A stretch of 15,239 nucleotides of DNA from DASSBQ01 sp035250505. GTDB taxonomy: Bacteria > Nitrospirota > Nitrospiria > Nitrospirales > Nitrospiraceae. Shown piece after piece: positions 1 to 7,099 of this stretch. The notes under the pieces were generated by a model. The model saw nothing but the letters and a program-made list of their open reading frames with translations. It ran no database searches and was not told the origin of the DNA. The stretch spans positions 1-15,239 of the forward strand of contig DATFFC010000161.1 of the NCBI GenBank assembly GCA_035250505.1. Reading direction: 5' to 3'. The position numbers and the translations under genes are program-made. How positions within the stretch are numbered: the first letter of the stretch is position 1; each line of letters begins with the position of its first letter.

Positions 1-99
1 CCCGTTTTGCGGCGCGCGGCGTGACAGCATTAGCTGTCTTCAGTAGGTTTATTGAACTCATCCCGTGCCTCAGGCGACACGGATTCTGTCACAAGAAAA

Positions 100-121
100 G
101 GGGCTCTGATCGCCGAGCCCC
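100..121. terminator. GC-rich hairpin, possible terminator
   Basis: A perfect 7-bp inverted repeat (GGGGCTC at 100-106, GAGCCCC at 115-121) with an 8-base loop. The plus strand has AAAA directly before it, so read on the minus strand the hairpin is followed by TTTTCTT, the better terminator orientation. No minus-strand gene is visible just to the right. It may instead close a plus-strand gene lying left of the window, although the plus-side tail is poor. Confidence 0.45.
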
Positions 122-161
122 GTTGACACGTTCATCGTTGACACGTTCATCGTTGACACGT
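121..161 (+). repeat. 15-bp tandem repeat, 2.7 copies
   Basis: The unit CGTTGACACGTTCAT occurs at 121-135 and 136-150, and its first 11 bases recur at 151-161. Every copy carries TTGACA, a perfect -35 hexamer (123-128, 138-143, 153-158), but only weak -10 candidates follow (for example TACGAC at 175-180). It lies about 90 bases upstream of the Cys-rich gene, so it could be an iterated operator, a stack of -35 elements, or simple slippage. Confidence 0.8.
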
Positions 162-250
162 ACTCTTTCGACGCTACGACTGTGATCGGGTCGCTTTCAA
201 GATCGATCAATGCCGAGAGTTGTCTTGATCGTGCCGGTGGAACGCTGGGT

Positions 251-508
251 ATGAGAGCCGCCTTCGCATGGTTATTGGTGCCGTTACTGTGTGCCGGTCC
301 GGTCTACGCAGTAGGGGGGTGCTCCGAATGTCTCAAGGCTGCAGACGAGGAGTTAAGGGTATGCCTCGAGAACGCCATCAGCGTAGAAGACAAGAATTCA
401 TGCCAGGATAAGCAGGAAGAGCAAGCGAAGCGTTGCGAGAATAGCGAGTGCAAAGTGGAGCGAGACAATCGAGAGGCAAGTCGTGACGCCCCGTTACAGG
501 CGCGATAG
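251..508 (+). CDS. small secreted cysteine-rich protein
   Basis: An 85-residue protein if started at ATG 251. This start is preferred over the upstream GTG at 182 because it begins exactly at a signal peptide (MRAAF, then a Leu/Val/Ala-rich core, probable cleavage after VYA at residues 18-20). The mature part is hydrophilic and holds six Cys (24, 27, 38, 51, 62, 67), starting with a CSEC motif and including a C-x10-C spacing, in Glu/Lys-rich, probably helical sequence. Disulfides or metal binding in the periplasm are likely, but I do not recognise a family. The 3' end overlaps the next gene by 26 bases, so the two are probably translationally coupled. Confidence 0.6.
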   Translation: MRAAFAWLLVPLLCAGPVYAVGGCSECLKAADEELRVCLENAISVEDKNSCQDKQEEQAKRCENSECKVERDNREASRDAPLQAR

Positions 509-1217
509 CGGCCGGCTCCTTTCCCGACGCGACGTGATCTCGCTGTTGGGAGCCGCCGGCGCACTGTGGCTGGCGGGCGGGGTGAGACCATGGCGCGTCC
601 TCGCGGATGAGCAGGTCCCGTCTTGTATCGTGCGCCCCGAGCAAACCGAAGGCCCCTATTTCGTCGATGAGCGGTTACATCGATCCGACATCCGCTCGGA
701 CCCGGCTGATGGAGTCGTCGGACCCGGCACGCCACTGGCTCTGACACTTCATGTGTCGCGTTTGGATGGGGCCGGTTGTCGGCCTCTTCCGGGAGCGCAC
801 GTAGACATTTGGCATTGCGATGCGTTGGGCATCTACTCCGACGTACGGGATCCGGATTTCAATACCATCGGCAAAAAGTTTTTCCGTGGCTACCAGCTCA
901 CCGACGCACAGGGCCAGGCGCGGTTCGTCACCATCTATCCCGGCTGGTACGAAGGTCGGACGGTGCACATCCACTTCAAGATACGCACCGACCCTACGGC
1001 CAGGAGAAGCTTTGAATTCACCTCCCAAATGTACTTCGACGATGGACTGACGGACCGGGTCCATGCCGCTCCGCCGTATGCCGCCAGAGGACCGCGCACC
1101 GCGCGGAATCAGCATGATCGGATCTTCCGGCGCGGCGGCGATCAGCTTATGCTGGCACCGACCCCGGCGGCGGCCGGCTACGCTGCGACGTTCCCGATCG
1201 GCCTCAAGCTACCGTAA
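483..1217 (+). CDS. Tat-exported intradiol ring-cleavage dioxygenase-like protein
   Basis: A 244-residue member of the intradiol dioxygenase family, whose known members cleave catechol-type rings between the two hydroxyls with non-heme Fe(III). The N-terminus has a twin-arginine signal (SRRDVISLLGAAG, residues 14-26), so it should be exported folded. Family signatures follow: TEGPYFVDE (55-63), a HVDIWHCDALGIYSD block (106-120), YPGWYEGRTVHIHFKI (152-167) and FTSQMYFDD (179-187). By alignment to protocatechuate 3,4-dioxygenase from memory, the iron ligands are Tyr118, Tyr156, His162 and His164, all present. The GTG start at 483 has GAGAGG six bases upstream, lying inside the previous gene. 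Exported members of this family mostly have unknown substrates, so none is assigned. Length is normal. Confidence 0.85.
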   Translation: MTPRYRRDSGRLLSRRDVISLLGAAGALWLAGGVRPWRVLADEQVPSCIVRPEQTEGPYFVDERLHRSDIRSDPADGVVGPGTPLALTLHVSRLDGAGCRPLPGAHVDIWHCDALGIYSDVRDPDFNTIGKKFFRGYQLTDAQGQARFVTIYPGWYEGRTVHIHFKIRTDPTARRSFEFTSQMYFDDGLTDRVHAAPPYAARGPRTARNQHDRIFRRGGDQLMLAPTPAAAGYAATFPIGLKLP

Positions 1218-1287
1218 AGACCACGTGTCGGCCTTGAACGCCGAAGACGCCGTTGACGCGGCGACATGACTCTCGGTACTAGACGTC

Positions 1288-1953
1288 ATGCAAGCCATCG
1301 CCTCCGCCGTGATGCAGCTTTGGGATACCAGTAAGTGGTCGGCCCTTATGTTGGCCGGCCTCACCTCTTTCAGTTTGTGGCCGATTGTACTGGATGCCGC
1401 TCCCGGGAATAAGACCGAGGTGATGCCCATCCAGAAAGCGGCTCCGGCGGTCGTATCCATCGAACAGACCGGCCCTGAGCTGGAATTGCGTCGACAGTTG
1501 CGCCTGAAGAACGGCGTGGCAGAACTGGCGGATTCCGCTCCAAACGTCCGCTTTTCGGAGGCACTGACGGGGCGCTTCGGCTTCATCGCCCCGACGTCGC
1601 TCGCCATGGCCCTGGTGACGCAGAGTCCCGATCTGGTGCTGGACCGTGTGCCCCCGGCCGCCAATGCCTATGAGATTCATAAGCTGGCCGACGGTAACGG
1701 TATGTTGGTGGGGTTCGTCGCGCCGGAGTTACTCCCCCAGATCACTCCTGCCGAACGGCCGCGGAATCTTCTGATCTCGCTTCACTCCAATTCTTCCGAC
1801 AAAGCACCCTATATTATCGCGATTCCGCTGACGAAGCTGGCTGCCGACCGGATGCCGACGCGCCTCGATCCGAAAAAGGCCGACGGCGCCGTGGTGCTGC
1901 ACATGGATTTACGCAGCACCGTCAACCGCCAGTCGACTCACGGCATGCCCTGA
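1288..1953 (+). CDS. hypothetical exported protein
   Basis: An ORF of 221 residues following the dioxygenase-like gene on the same strand after a 70-base gap. The N-terminus has a hydrophobic stretch (SALMLAGLTSFSLWPIVL, about residues 18-35) followed by DAAPG, resembling a signal peptide or anchor. The remainder is soluble-looking with no cysteines, and I recognise no domain. ATGs at 1312 and 1348 are alternative starts; none has a strong Shine-Dalgarno site, so the start is uncertain. Coding is supported by length and by a composition like its neighbours. GGCATGCC, a self-complementary octamer, occurs at 1942-1949 and again at 1971-1978 around the stop and could form a hairpin. Confidence 0.6.
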   Translation: MQAIASAVMQLWDTSKWSALMLAGLTSFSLWPIVLDAAPGNKTEVMPIQKAAPAVVSIEQTGPELELRRQLRLKNGVAELADSAPNVRFSEALTGRFGFIAPTSLAMALVTQSPDLVLDRVPPAANAYEIHKLADGNGMLVGFVAPELLPQITPAERPRNLLISLHSNSSDKAPYIIAIPLTKLAADRMPTRLDPKKADGAVVLHMDLRSTVNRQSTHGMP

Positions 1954-2042
1954 TGGTTCGAGCTCTCATTGGCATGCCCGGCATGCTCTTCCAGCATTGA
2001 ATACCGGAGCGAAGAACAACGCGAGGGCGACGCAGGAACCGA

Positions 2043-2414
2043 TCAGGCGCGGTTCAGGCTGTGGCCATCCTCTCCCCATTCAACATTGGAGGTCGCCTGT
2101 CCCATTTCAATCGTACCGAGCAAGGTCCCATCCGGCGCAATCGTCGTTCACATCATAGGCCAGCCACGCCACGCGATGAGGATCGACATCGGAGACCTAC
2201 ACAGTTTTTTCGCCAGGTGAGAACGCGATGCCGTTGACCGGCGCTTCTCCCGGATCTTCGAAGGCTTCGGGAGCCCGAAGGGCGGATCGGTAAAATATCG
2301 ACCGCCGATTGATTTGAACACGAGATCGTGGGGGCCGTTCAATCGATAGTCGCCGTAACGGTGGGCGAGCTTGGTGAACCTTCCGTCATCTTCGAGGCGG
2401 GCCGGGCGAGTGAT
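2043..2414 (-). pseudogene. degraded SMP-30/gluconolactonase remnant
   Basis: Three minus-strand pieces in three frame settings read in order as an SMP-30/gluconolactonase/LRE-like beta-propeller. Piece 1 (2414 to about 2250) gives RLEDDGRFTKLAHRYGDYRL then NGPHDLVFKSIGGRYFTDPP, the family's 'NDLVV..GxxYFTDPPYG' block. Piece 2 (from 2238) gives VNGIAFSPGEKTV, a TAG stop at 2199-2197, then VSDVDPHRVAWLAYDVNDD. Piece 3 (2141-2043) gives IAPDGTLLGTIEMG and SNVEWGEDGHSL before a TGA stop, matching the family C-terminus. An in-frame TAA lies just upstream of piece 1 (2417-2415). Compared with the usual ~300 residues, the N-terminal third is gone, and segments of roughly 30 and 50 residues are missing between the pieces (estimates from memory of the family). 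It is certainly non-functional as read. Confidence 0.85.
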
Positions 2415-2462
2415 TTATGGCAGGCGGTGGCGGCCAACCGGCAGTGGATGGGATCCCATAAG

Positions 2463-2753
2463 CTAGCAGGCCTGTCTCGCAAGCGGTTCATTGGAAAAAT
2501 AATACCGGCAAAACTCGGAGAGATCCTCGCTCAGGGTCAAGTCCACGATCCCATACGGTTGATGGGTGAGTAGTGCCCATTCTGCCGCCTGTCTCGCTAA
2601 GTCGTCCGGCGTGAGGTCTTCCCGTCGAAACATATTGATCGCAGTGGTGGACAGCGTGACGGTCACCATAGTTTTGGTCTCACTATCAATGAAAACATAT
2701 TCACCGCCGCATCGAAACACAAGCAGCAATCGATTGGTACTGCCGGATACCAT
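2463..2753 (-). CDS. hypothetical protein, 96 residues
   Basis: The open frame extends upstream to 2939, but I choose ATG 2753 because it has an ideal GGAGG six bases upstream. The resulting 96-residue protein has no signal peptide or membrane segment. It begins MVSGSTNRLLLVFRCGGEYVFID and continues with an alternating hydrophobic, beta-rich half, then a helical half containing LTPDDLARQAAEWALL and SEDLSEFCRYYF. I do not recognise a family. It lies alone between a pseudogene and a long gap. Coding is supported by the ribosome binding site and the protein-like pattern. Confidence 0.6.
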   Translation of the reverse strand: MVSGSTNRLLLVFRCGGEYVFIDSETKTMVTVTLSTTAINMFRREDLTPDDLARQAAEWALLTHQPYGIVDLTLSEDLSEFCRYYFSNEPLARQAC

Positions 2754-3196
2754 ACTCAACCTCCAATCTTCTACCATGACGCAACAAACCGTCAGCCGAC
2801 CTGTCGATGGCTGCAGATCTGCTCCCAATGTAGAGAGCAATTGCCGGAATGGTCGTTTACCAGATAGGCGCATGCTGCTCCAGTACAGCAAATGACATGC
2901 CTTGATCCGAGAACGCGTATGTGTAGGAAATAACGGCACTTCTGCGGGGCGGATCGTGACTTACGTTTCTATACTCTTGTGTGCGACGTATCCAAAACTC
3001 CATAGTTGTATCTTTTTTGATGGAATCCGAGTGTATGAGATGTGGCCGGGGAATCTTTCTGATCCTGGCCCCGCGTCATCGAGCCAGTTACGACTTTCTC
3101 CACACCATCGTCACCGAATTGACCCTTGCTTGGAAACGGCTCTATCCGCTCGCCGCAATCGAATATTTTCTTTGAACCTGCTCGGATTGCGGAATC
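2754..3196. other. gap with no recognisable gene
   Basis: No gene is recognised in these 443 bases. A 64-codon plus-strand frame at 2981-3175 ends in a protein-like stretch (YDFLHTIVTELTLAWKRLYP) but has no good ribosome binding site and no family I know; it may be a decayed fragment. The composition is more AT-rich than the neighbours around 2960-3020. An inverted repeat at the right edge (3153-3192) is listed separately. Confidence 0.4.
3153..3192. repeat. 8-bp inverted repeat after the monooxygenase stop
   Basis: CCGCAATC (3153-3160) and GATTGCGG (3185-3192) are perfect complements separated by 24 bases of AT-rich sequence. The repeat begins five bases past the stop codon of the minus-strand monooxygenase. 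It could form a transcript 3' hairpin, but with such a long loop and no T-run it is not a standard intrinsic terminator. Confidence 0.55.
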
Positions 3197-4723
3197 TTAC
3201 AGCGGCCGCCATGCAAGCGCCGCCATATAATCGCGCAACCGTCTCGGGTCGGCATGCGGGTCGGCCAGTGCCACGTAGCCATCCGGCCTAACAAGATACA
3301 GCGCGGAGCGCAGAAGACCACGTCGCTGCATCTCCGGCTGCCACGTGAAAGGATGCAGTGGAAGCTCGAGCTCTGCGCAAACATCGGCTATGCCGCGTTG
3401 CGGTTCTCCGTACACATGAACTTGCCACATAAGGGAAGCGAGCGGGGCGAAGTTGTCTGCTTCCGGTCCCGTCTCGACCCAAGGGAGGCGATCGCCGCCT
3501 CGGACGGCCCCGGCCGTACCCACGCTCAAGGGACTACTGTGATAGTTGACGCCGATCTGCGATGCGGTCCGAAAGAAAAAGCGGCGCACCACCGCCACCT
3601 TAAAGAGCATCGGAGCGATGAGCGGGACAAGCCTGGTACGCACCCAGCGAGCGACAACGCCACGTTTCGTCACGATCGTGAACACACGATCGGTGGTCGA
3701 GACCAAGCGCCGTGCAAAGGCGATCCGCTCCGGCTCATAAGTATCGAGCAGGCCGTCCGCCGCATCTTCTTTTAATACGGCCGCAAGCTTCCATGCCAAG
3801 TTCACGGCGTCGCCGATCCCGGTGTTCATCCCCTGGCCGCCCACCGGACTGTGAATGTGGGCGGCATCCCCGAGCAGGAACGTTCGCCCCTTCCGAAAAC
3901 TGGAGGCGACGCGGTGATGCACGTGATACGTCGAAAACCAATTCACCTTCGCAACGTCGAGTTTCAGGTGTTCGATGGCACGTCCCCTCACGTGATCGAA
4001 GGTGAGCACGTTCCGTTCACTATCCGGGGGTTCACGCACGGTTCCGACCAAGCGCACGCGGCCTTCTTTCTTCAGCGGAAAGACGAGGACGAAATCGGCC
4101 TCTTCAAGATCGACGTGCAGTTCTCCGTCCGTCGCCGGACCAGCCGCTTCCACGTCCGCAACGTAGAAGAGGCCCGTATAGGCTCCACCAGGAAACCCGA
4201 TAGCGAGTTGTTCACGGACCGTCGACGACGCGCCGTCGCAGCCTGCGAGATAGGCGGCTTCGCAACTTTCTTCACTGCCGTCCGATTTCTTGAGCACGGC
4301 CCGCACGCTGTCCCCGTCTTGAGCAAAATGAATCAGTTCTGTCCGGCGCTCCACTGTGACCTGCAAGGCGTCTAGTTGCTCGATCAGCAGGCGCTCGTGG
4401 GCATCCTGCGGAAAGACCAGCACGAACGGATAAGGACTCAATCCTTCTCCAATCCGCTGGAACGGCACCCGCGCAGCCTTGGACCCTTTCACCCAGAAGT
4501 TGAGGCCCGCAATTTTGACGCCGCCCGCGATGAGCGCATCCGCCAATTTCACTTGGCGGTAGAACTCCAACGTGCGAACTTGTACGGCCAAAGCGCGGGA
4601 CGTGGTGCCGGGCTCGGCCGCCTTGTCGATGATCCGGACCCGCACTCCGAGCTTGGTCAGCCAAAGAGCGAGCACGAGGCCGGTCGGTCCGGCCCCGACG
4701 ATTAAGACAAGACGGTCGGTCAT
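3197..4723 (-). CDS. FAD-dependent aromatic-type monooxygenase (PheA/TfdB family)
   Basis: A 508-residue class A flavoprotein monooxygenase, the family that hydroxylates aromatic or polyketide substrates with NAD(P)H and O2. It shows the Rossmann FAD motif GAGPTG (10-15) after a beta strand, the DG motif YLAGCDGASSTVR (158-170), and the GD motif FLLGDAAHIHSPVGGQGMN (282-300) continuing into GIGDAVNLAWKL. The C-terminus has an LYLVRPDGYVAL-type segment typical of phenol-hydroxylase-like and rifampicin-monooxygenase-like members. The frame is open upstream to 4888, but ATG 4723 is chosen because MTDRLVLIVGAGPTG is the expected family N-terminus. No clear Shine-Dalgarno site is visible. It appears intact and monocistronic. 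Its substrate cannot be told from sequence; an intradiol dioxygenase-like gene lies 2 kb away but on the other strand with a pseudogene between, so a shared pathway is not implied. Confidence 0.88.
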   Translation of the reverse strand: MTDRLVLIVGAGPTGLVLALWLTKLGVRVRIIDKAAEPGTTSRALAVQVRTLEFYRQVKLADALIAGGVKIAGLNFWVKGSKAARVPFQRIGEGLSPYPFVLVFPQDAHERLLIEQLDALQVTVERRTELIHFAQDGDSVRAVLKKSDGSEESCEAAYLAGCDGASSTVREQLAIGFPGGAYTGLFYVADVEAAGPATDGELHVDLEEADFVLVFPLKKEGRVRLVGTVREPPDSERNVLTFDHVRGRAIEHLKLDVAKVNWFSTYHVHHRVASSFRKGRTFLLGDAAHIHSPVGGQGMNTGIGDAVNLAWKLAAVLKEDAADGLLDTYEPERIAFARRLVSTTDRVFTIVTKRGVVARWVRTRLVPLIAPMLFKVAVVRRFFFRTASQIGVNYHSSPLSVGTAGAVRGGDRLPWVETGPEADNFAPLASLMWQVHVYGEPQRGIADVCAELELPLHPFTWQPEMQRRGLLRSALYLVRPDGYVALADPHADPRRLRDYMAALAWRPL

Positions 4724-4884
4724 GTGATGGGTCTGGCCGGCTGATGAGCTACCCGGCGACAGGTCTTGTAATGAACGAGCAGCTATCCCGAAATGTGGAT
4801 ATATACCGACGGGAGCCCATGCCCGTGTAATTGATGCAGGGCACCGATCGCCGCGTGCAGGGACTCTCGTTCGGGACCATGCGT

Positions 4885-5247
4885 TCATCTGACATAGAGC
4901 ACTCCCGGCAAATCTTTGAGATCCGCATCGCCGGTAACTATCTGAGTTTCCTGGTCTTTGCCCGTCGCATAAATAATCGCATCAGCCATACCCAGCCCAT
5001 GTCGGAAGCTTATCAGCGGCTAGATACGCGAATGAGTCCGTCAATGGAATCATTTGTGTCCTGTTGAGCTGGCCTTAAAACAATAACGCAGCCTCCTCGC
5101 TTCGCTCACCTTTGATTTTCTTATACACCTTGTACACCACAATCGTCGGTGTGACGACCTCATGTCGTGACGTCCGGTGTAGCGGCTCGCAAGCGGCCCG
5201 TCGGTGAAGAATTCGATCCACCCACTCGAATCAATGAGAACCTTCAC
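4885..5247 (-). pseudogene. vapC: VapC-type PIN-domain toxin, frameshifted
   Basis: The GTG start at 5247 overlaps the antitoxin stop by four bases. Frame one reads MKVLIDSSGWIEFFTDGPLA, with the first catalytic Asp (residue 6). The sequence then shifts to a second frame reading VVTPTIVVYKVYKKIKGERS, EEAALLF, a TAA stop (5077-5075), and GQLNRTQMIPLTDSFAYLAAD. It then returns to the first frame as GMADAIIYATGKDQETQIV and TGDADLKDLPGVLYVR before TGA (4887-4885). All expected PIN segments are present in order, including the late Asp of GMADAI and TGDADL. Total length is 363 bases, a full-length toxin, so there are two compensating indels plus a nonsense mutation. Sequencing error could explain one lesion but hardly all three. 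A functional PIN ribonuclease should not be made. Confidence 0.88.
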
Positions 5248-5453
5248 AGTCGGTCCCTCTTTTCTCGGATGCCTGTCACGGACATGCCCTTGAGCGCTCC
5301 CTTCAGCGATTTAAAGGGGACTTCAGGCACCAACGTAATGACGCCGCCCTTTTCAATAACGTGGAAACGTTGTTGCGGAGTGAGGCGGAGTTTTTCCCGT
5401 ACTTCCTTGGGGATCACAACCTGAAACTTCGACGAAATCGTTGTCATCGGCAT
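5244..5453 (-). CDS. vapB: AbrB/MazE-type antitoxin (VapB)
   Basis: A 69-residue protein with a SpoVT/AbrB swapped-hairpin DNA-binding domain: TTISSKFQVVIPKEVREKL (residues 4-22), then LTPQQRFHVIEKGGVITLVP. The basic C-terminal tail (KSLKGALKGMSVTGIREKRD) corresponds to the toxin-wrapping segment of VapB antitoxins. ATG 5453 has AAGGAG nine bases upstream; ATG 5447 is an alternative. Known VapB proteins neutralise the PIN toxin and repress their own operon. Here the frame is intact while the overlapping toxin gene is broken, so it is an orphan antitoxin in cis. A possible promoter lies upstream on the minus strand (TTGACG at 5513-5508, 18-base spacer, CATCAT at 5489-5484). It might still repress this promoter or buffer a related toxin elsewhere (inference). 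Confidence 0.9.
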   Translation of the reverse strand: MPMTTISSKFQVVIPKEVREKLRLTPQQRFHVIEKGGVITLVPEVPFKSLKGALKGMSVTGIREKRDRL

Positions 5454-5839
5454 GGCTACCCGCTCCTTACGAAGTATTCAACGATGATGATTGTTTTACA
5501 TGAAGCCCGTCAAGCATGGATGGACGATGTTCGGACATTCGACCACTACATGCAACGCACTGGTCACAAGACTCCGATAAAGAGTCGCCGGGATTGGTCA
5601 ACCAGTCGATTGCCCGCGCTGTCTGCTGACTCTGACTCCCGCCGCCGCCATCTGGCGCCGGGAATACAAACAGAATCAAGGCTACTGGAGGAACTCTGTC
5701 CGCCGACCTTTCTGACGATACTGTGATAAAGGAGGTCGGTGGCTCAGACGACGTGCGGAGAATCACTGAAGGCGCTTATCCGCTCGACACAATAACGATA
5801 GAGCGATAAACAGGCGAGCGGCCCACACGAAGTGCGGTG
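5454..5839. other. gap with no recognisable gene
   Basis: Apart from the antitoxin's ribosome binding site and possible promoter at the left end, I see no credible gene in this stretch of nearly 400 bases. Open frames on both strands (about 100-120 codons) have low-complexity or improbable translations and no good start. A plus-strand frame around 5685-5809 reads as a protein-like segment (GGSDDVRRITEGAYPL) without a start, possibly a remnant. The right edge has a 6-bp hairpin (CCACAC 5823-5828, GTGTGG 5837-5842) that includes the tRNA CCA end and lacks a T-run. Confidence 0.4.
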
Positions 5840-5917
5840 TGGTGGTCCCAACGGGATTTGAACCCGTGTCTGAGCCTTGAGAGGGCTCCGTCCTAGGCCA
5901 AGCTAGACGATGGGACC
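5840..5917 (-). tRNA. tRNA-Glu (anticodon CTC), CCA encoded
   Basis: Read on the minus strand, the gene starts GGTCCCATCGTCTAG and ends TGGGACC, discriminator A, CCA. The 7-bp acceptor stem GGTCCCA/TGGGACC is perfect. The anticodon stem GAGCC/GGCTC encloses the loop CTCTCAA, giving anticodon CTC. The T arm is ACGGGTTCAAATCCCGT. The GTCTAG and CCTAGGAC elements are typical of tRNA-Glu. The tail TGG (5840-5842) encodes CCA. Confidence 0.95.
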
Positions 5918-5962
5918 GTCTGGTTTGTCCGGCGGCGGTGAGTCACGCAGGAGAAGACGGAC

Positions 5963-5990
5963 TTTATCATAGGGCGTTTTTAGTTTTCAA
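5963..5990 (-). promoter_or_regulatory. possible promoter of the tRNA-Glu gene
   Basis: On the minus strand, TTGAAA (5990-5985) is followed after 16 bases by GATAAA (5968-5963), 46 bases before the mature tRNA end. The matches to sigma-70 consensus are 5/6 and 4/6. The surroundings are AT-rich compared with the neighbourhood. Confidence 0.4.
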
Positions 5991-6088
5991 ACGCGCTCTC
6001 CATCCTCGTTCCCTCCATTTGTTCCCTGTCGTCTGTTCCACGATGTCACTTGCGCTGAATGCGTTTTTCACCTAAAGTGGCGTAGATT

Positions 6089-6517
6089 ATGCGAAAGCTG
6101 GTCCTCTCGCGGAACTGGCTCGCGCTTGTCGCCTTCTCCGCATGTTGCACCATGATCACTGCGTGCAGCATATCTCCTGTCGGCATGCTGGCGCCGAAAG
6201 ACTCCAGCGCATGGGCTCAATGCGGCAAGGCGACGAAAGTGAAGCTCAAGGCGCCGCAATCCACCCTCACGGTCAATTACACCGAGCCCACGGCGGGAAC
6301 CGACGGGAAACCACTGGAGAATCTCGCAAAGACCACGATCTACGTCGATGCCGGCGGCGGGCCGATGATCGCGAAGATCGTGCCGGCCACGAAACCGACC
6401 GGCGGTGGGAAAATGTCGGAACAGGTCACGCTGACCGTGCAGGAAGACGGAAAAGAGGTAGCCGTCTGCGTGACGGCCACCGACTCCGAAGATCGCGAGG
6501 GACCGGCATCGCCATGA
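6089..6517 (+). CDS. hypothetical lipoprotein
   Basis: A 142-residue protein with a lipoprotein signal peptide: MRKLVLSRNW, a hydrophobic core, then lipobox ITAC with Cys26 as the lipidation site. The mature part is beta-strand rich with alternating Thr/Val and a Gly-rich linker (PTGGGKMSE). It ends in a segment (QVTLTVQEDGKEVAVCVTATDSEDREG) resembling the last strands of an Ig/FnIII-like sandwich. No family is recognised. It is the first gene of a tight three-gene plus-strand set (19 and 41 bases between genes, using the starts given here). No strong Shine-Dalgarno site is visible; AAGTGG lies about eight bases ahead of the ATG. Confidence 0.7.
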   Translation: MRKLVLSRNWLALVAFSACCTMITACSISPVGMLAPKDSSAWAQCGKATKVKLKAPQSTLTVNYTEPTAGTDGKPLENLAKTTIYVDAGGGPMIAKIVPATKPTGGGKMSEQVTLTVQEDGKEVAVCVTATDSEDREGPASP

Positions 6518-6536
6518 ACCCTTGAGCCCATGCTTC

Positions 6537-7058
6537 ATGGATAAGCCAGGACCAGAATCATTGAACAGCCCCTCATCGGGCGCGGACAGGTCCGGACGCG
6601 GGCTTGAACTGAGACTGGGCTCGAATATTTTTCGCAACACCAACGGCGTCGTGAAGGTCCAGGGGAAGGAGCAACTCGTGCTCGAAGTGAGCGCAGAGCA
6701 CGACCGTGTGTTGCTGACCATGGATTTCTACGACGGCAGCGGCAACCACGTTGCGCATTTGCGTCGAAACCGATGGGCCTTTAATGAAGGGAACCGCTTC
6801 AGCATCAACACGAGCGATTCTCCGCCCTCTCTTTTTCCCCATCTTCCTTGGCTCAAGATCCTGGATGAAGAGACCGGTGAGACTCTCCTCGAAGCGGCGA
6901 TCGCGCCGGGCGGCAAGGTGCACGTGGCCACCGGCAAATTCTATTCACACCGCGGCCAACTCATCGAGATCACCTCGCATTTCTGCCGGGTCGGATCCGA
7001 CCAAACACTATTCGGCGACGTCTTTGAGGCGCGCGGCGGGACCGCTGTTTTGGGATAG
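6537..7058 (+). CDS. conserved-looking hypothetical protein
   Basis: A 173-residue cytoplasmic-type protein with no signal or membrane segment. ATG 6537 is taken as the start, but TTG 6522 is possible and neither has a clear ribosome binding site. After a disordered N-terminal ~25 residues comes a beta-rich domain with blocks ELRLGSNIFRNTNGVVKVQG, LLTMDFYDGSGNHVAHLRRN, RWAFNEGNRFSIN and ITSHFCRVG. The pattern 'DFYD..G.HVAHLRRNRWAFN' looks like a conserved family I have seen only as uncharacterised. It sits between a lipoprotein and a DUF6941-like gene, probably cotranscribed with both. No function is assigned. Confidence 0.65.
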   Translation: MDKPGPESLNSPSSGADRSGRGLELRLGSNIFRNTNGVVKVQGKEQLVLEVSAEHDRVLLTMDFYDGSGNHVAHLRRNRWAFNEGNRFSINTSDSPPSLFPHLPWLKILDEETGETLLEAAIAPGGKVHVATGKFYSHRGQLIEITSHFCRVGSDQTLFGDVFEARGGTAVLG

Positions 7059-7099
7059 ACCGCAGCCGCACACGGCGAATTTGCGTTACACGAGTGCGA

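Noticed and set aside
121..161. Short CRISPR-like repeat
   Set aside because: The 15-base units are contiguous with no spacers and no cas genes are in the window; it is a simple tandem repeat.
304..747. Minus-strand ORF of 147 codons
   Set aside because: Arg/Pro/His-rich shadow antisense to the Cys-rich and dioxygenase-like genes, with no family signal.
1969..2220. Plus-strand ORF of 83 codons
   Set aside because: It is antisense to the SMP-30 pseudogene, whose minus-strand segments match the family clearly; the plus translation matches nothing.
2902..3291. Plus-strand ORF of 129 codons
   Set aside because: It overlaps the end of the monooxygenase gene, has no ribosome binding site and an implausible composition.
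483..4723. Aromatic degradation operon joining the dioxygenase-like protein and the FAD monooxygenase
   Set aside because: They are on opposite strands, separated by unrelated and broken genes, and the dioxygenase-like protein is exported while the monooxygenase is cytoplasmic.
5467..5766. Minus-strand ORF of 99 codons upstream of vapB
   Set aside because: Low-complexity Ser/Gly/Pro-rich translation, no ribosome binding site, no recognisable motif.
5823..5842. Intrinsic terminator for tRNA-Glu
   Set aside because: The 6-bp stem includes the CCA end of the tRNA and no T-run follows on the minus strand.
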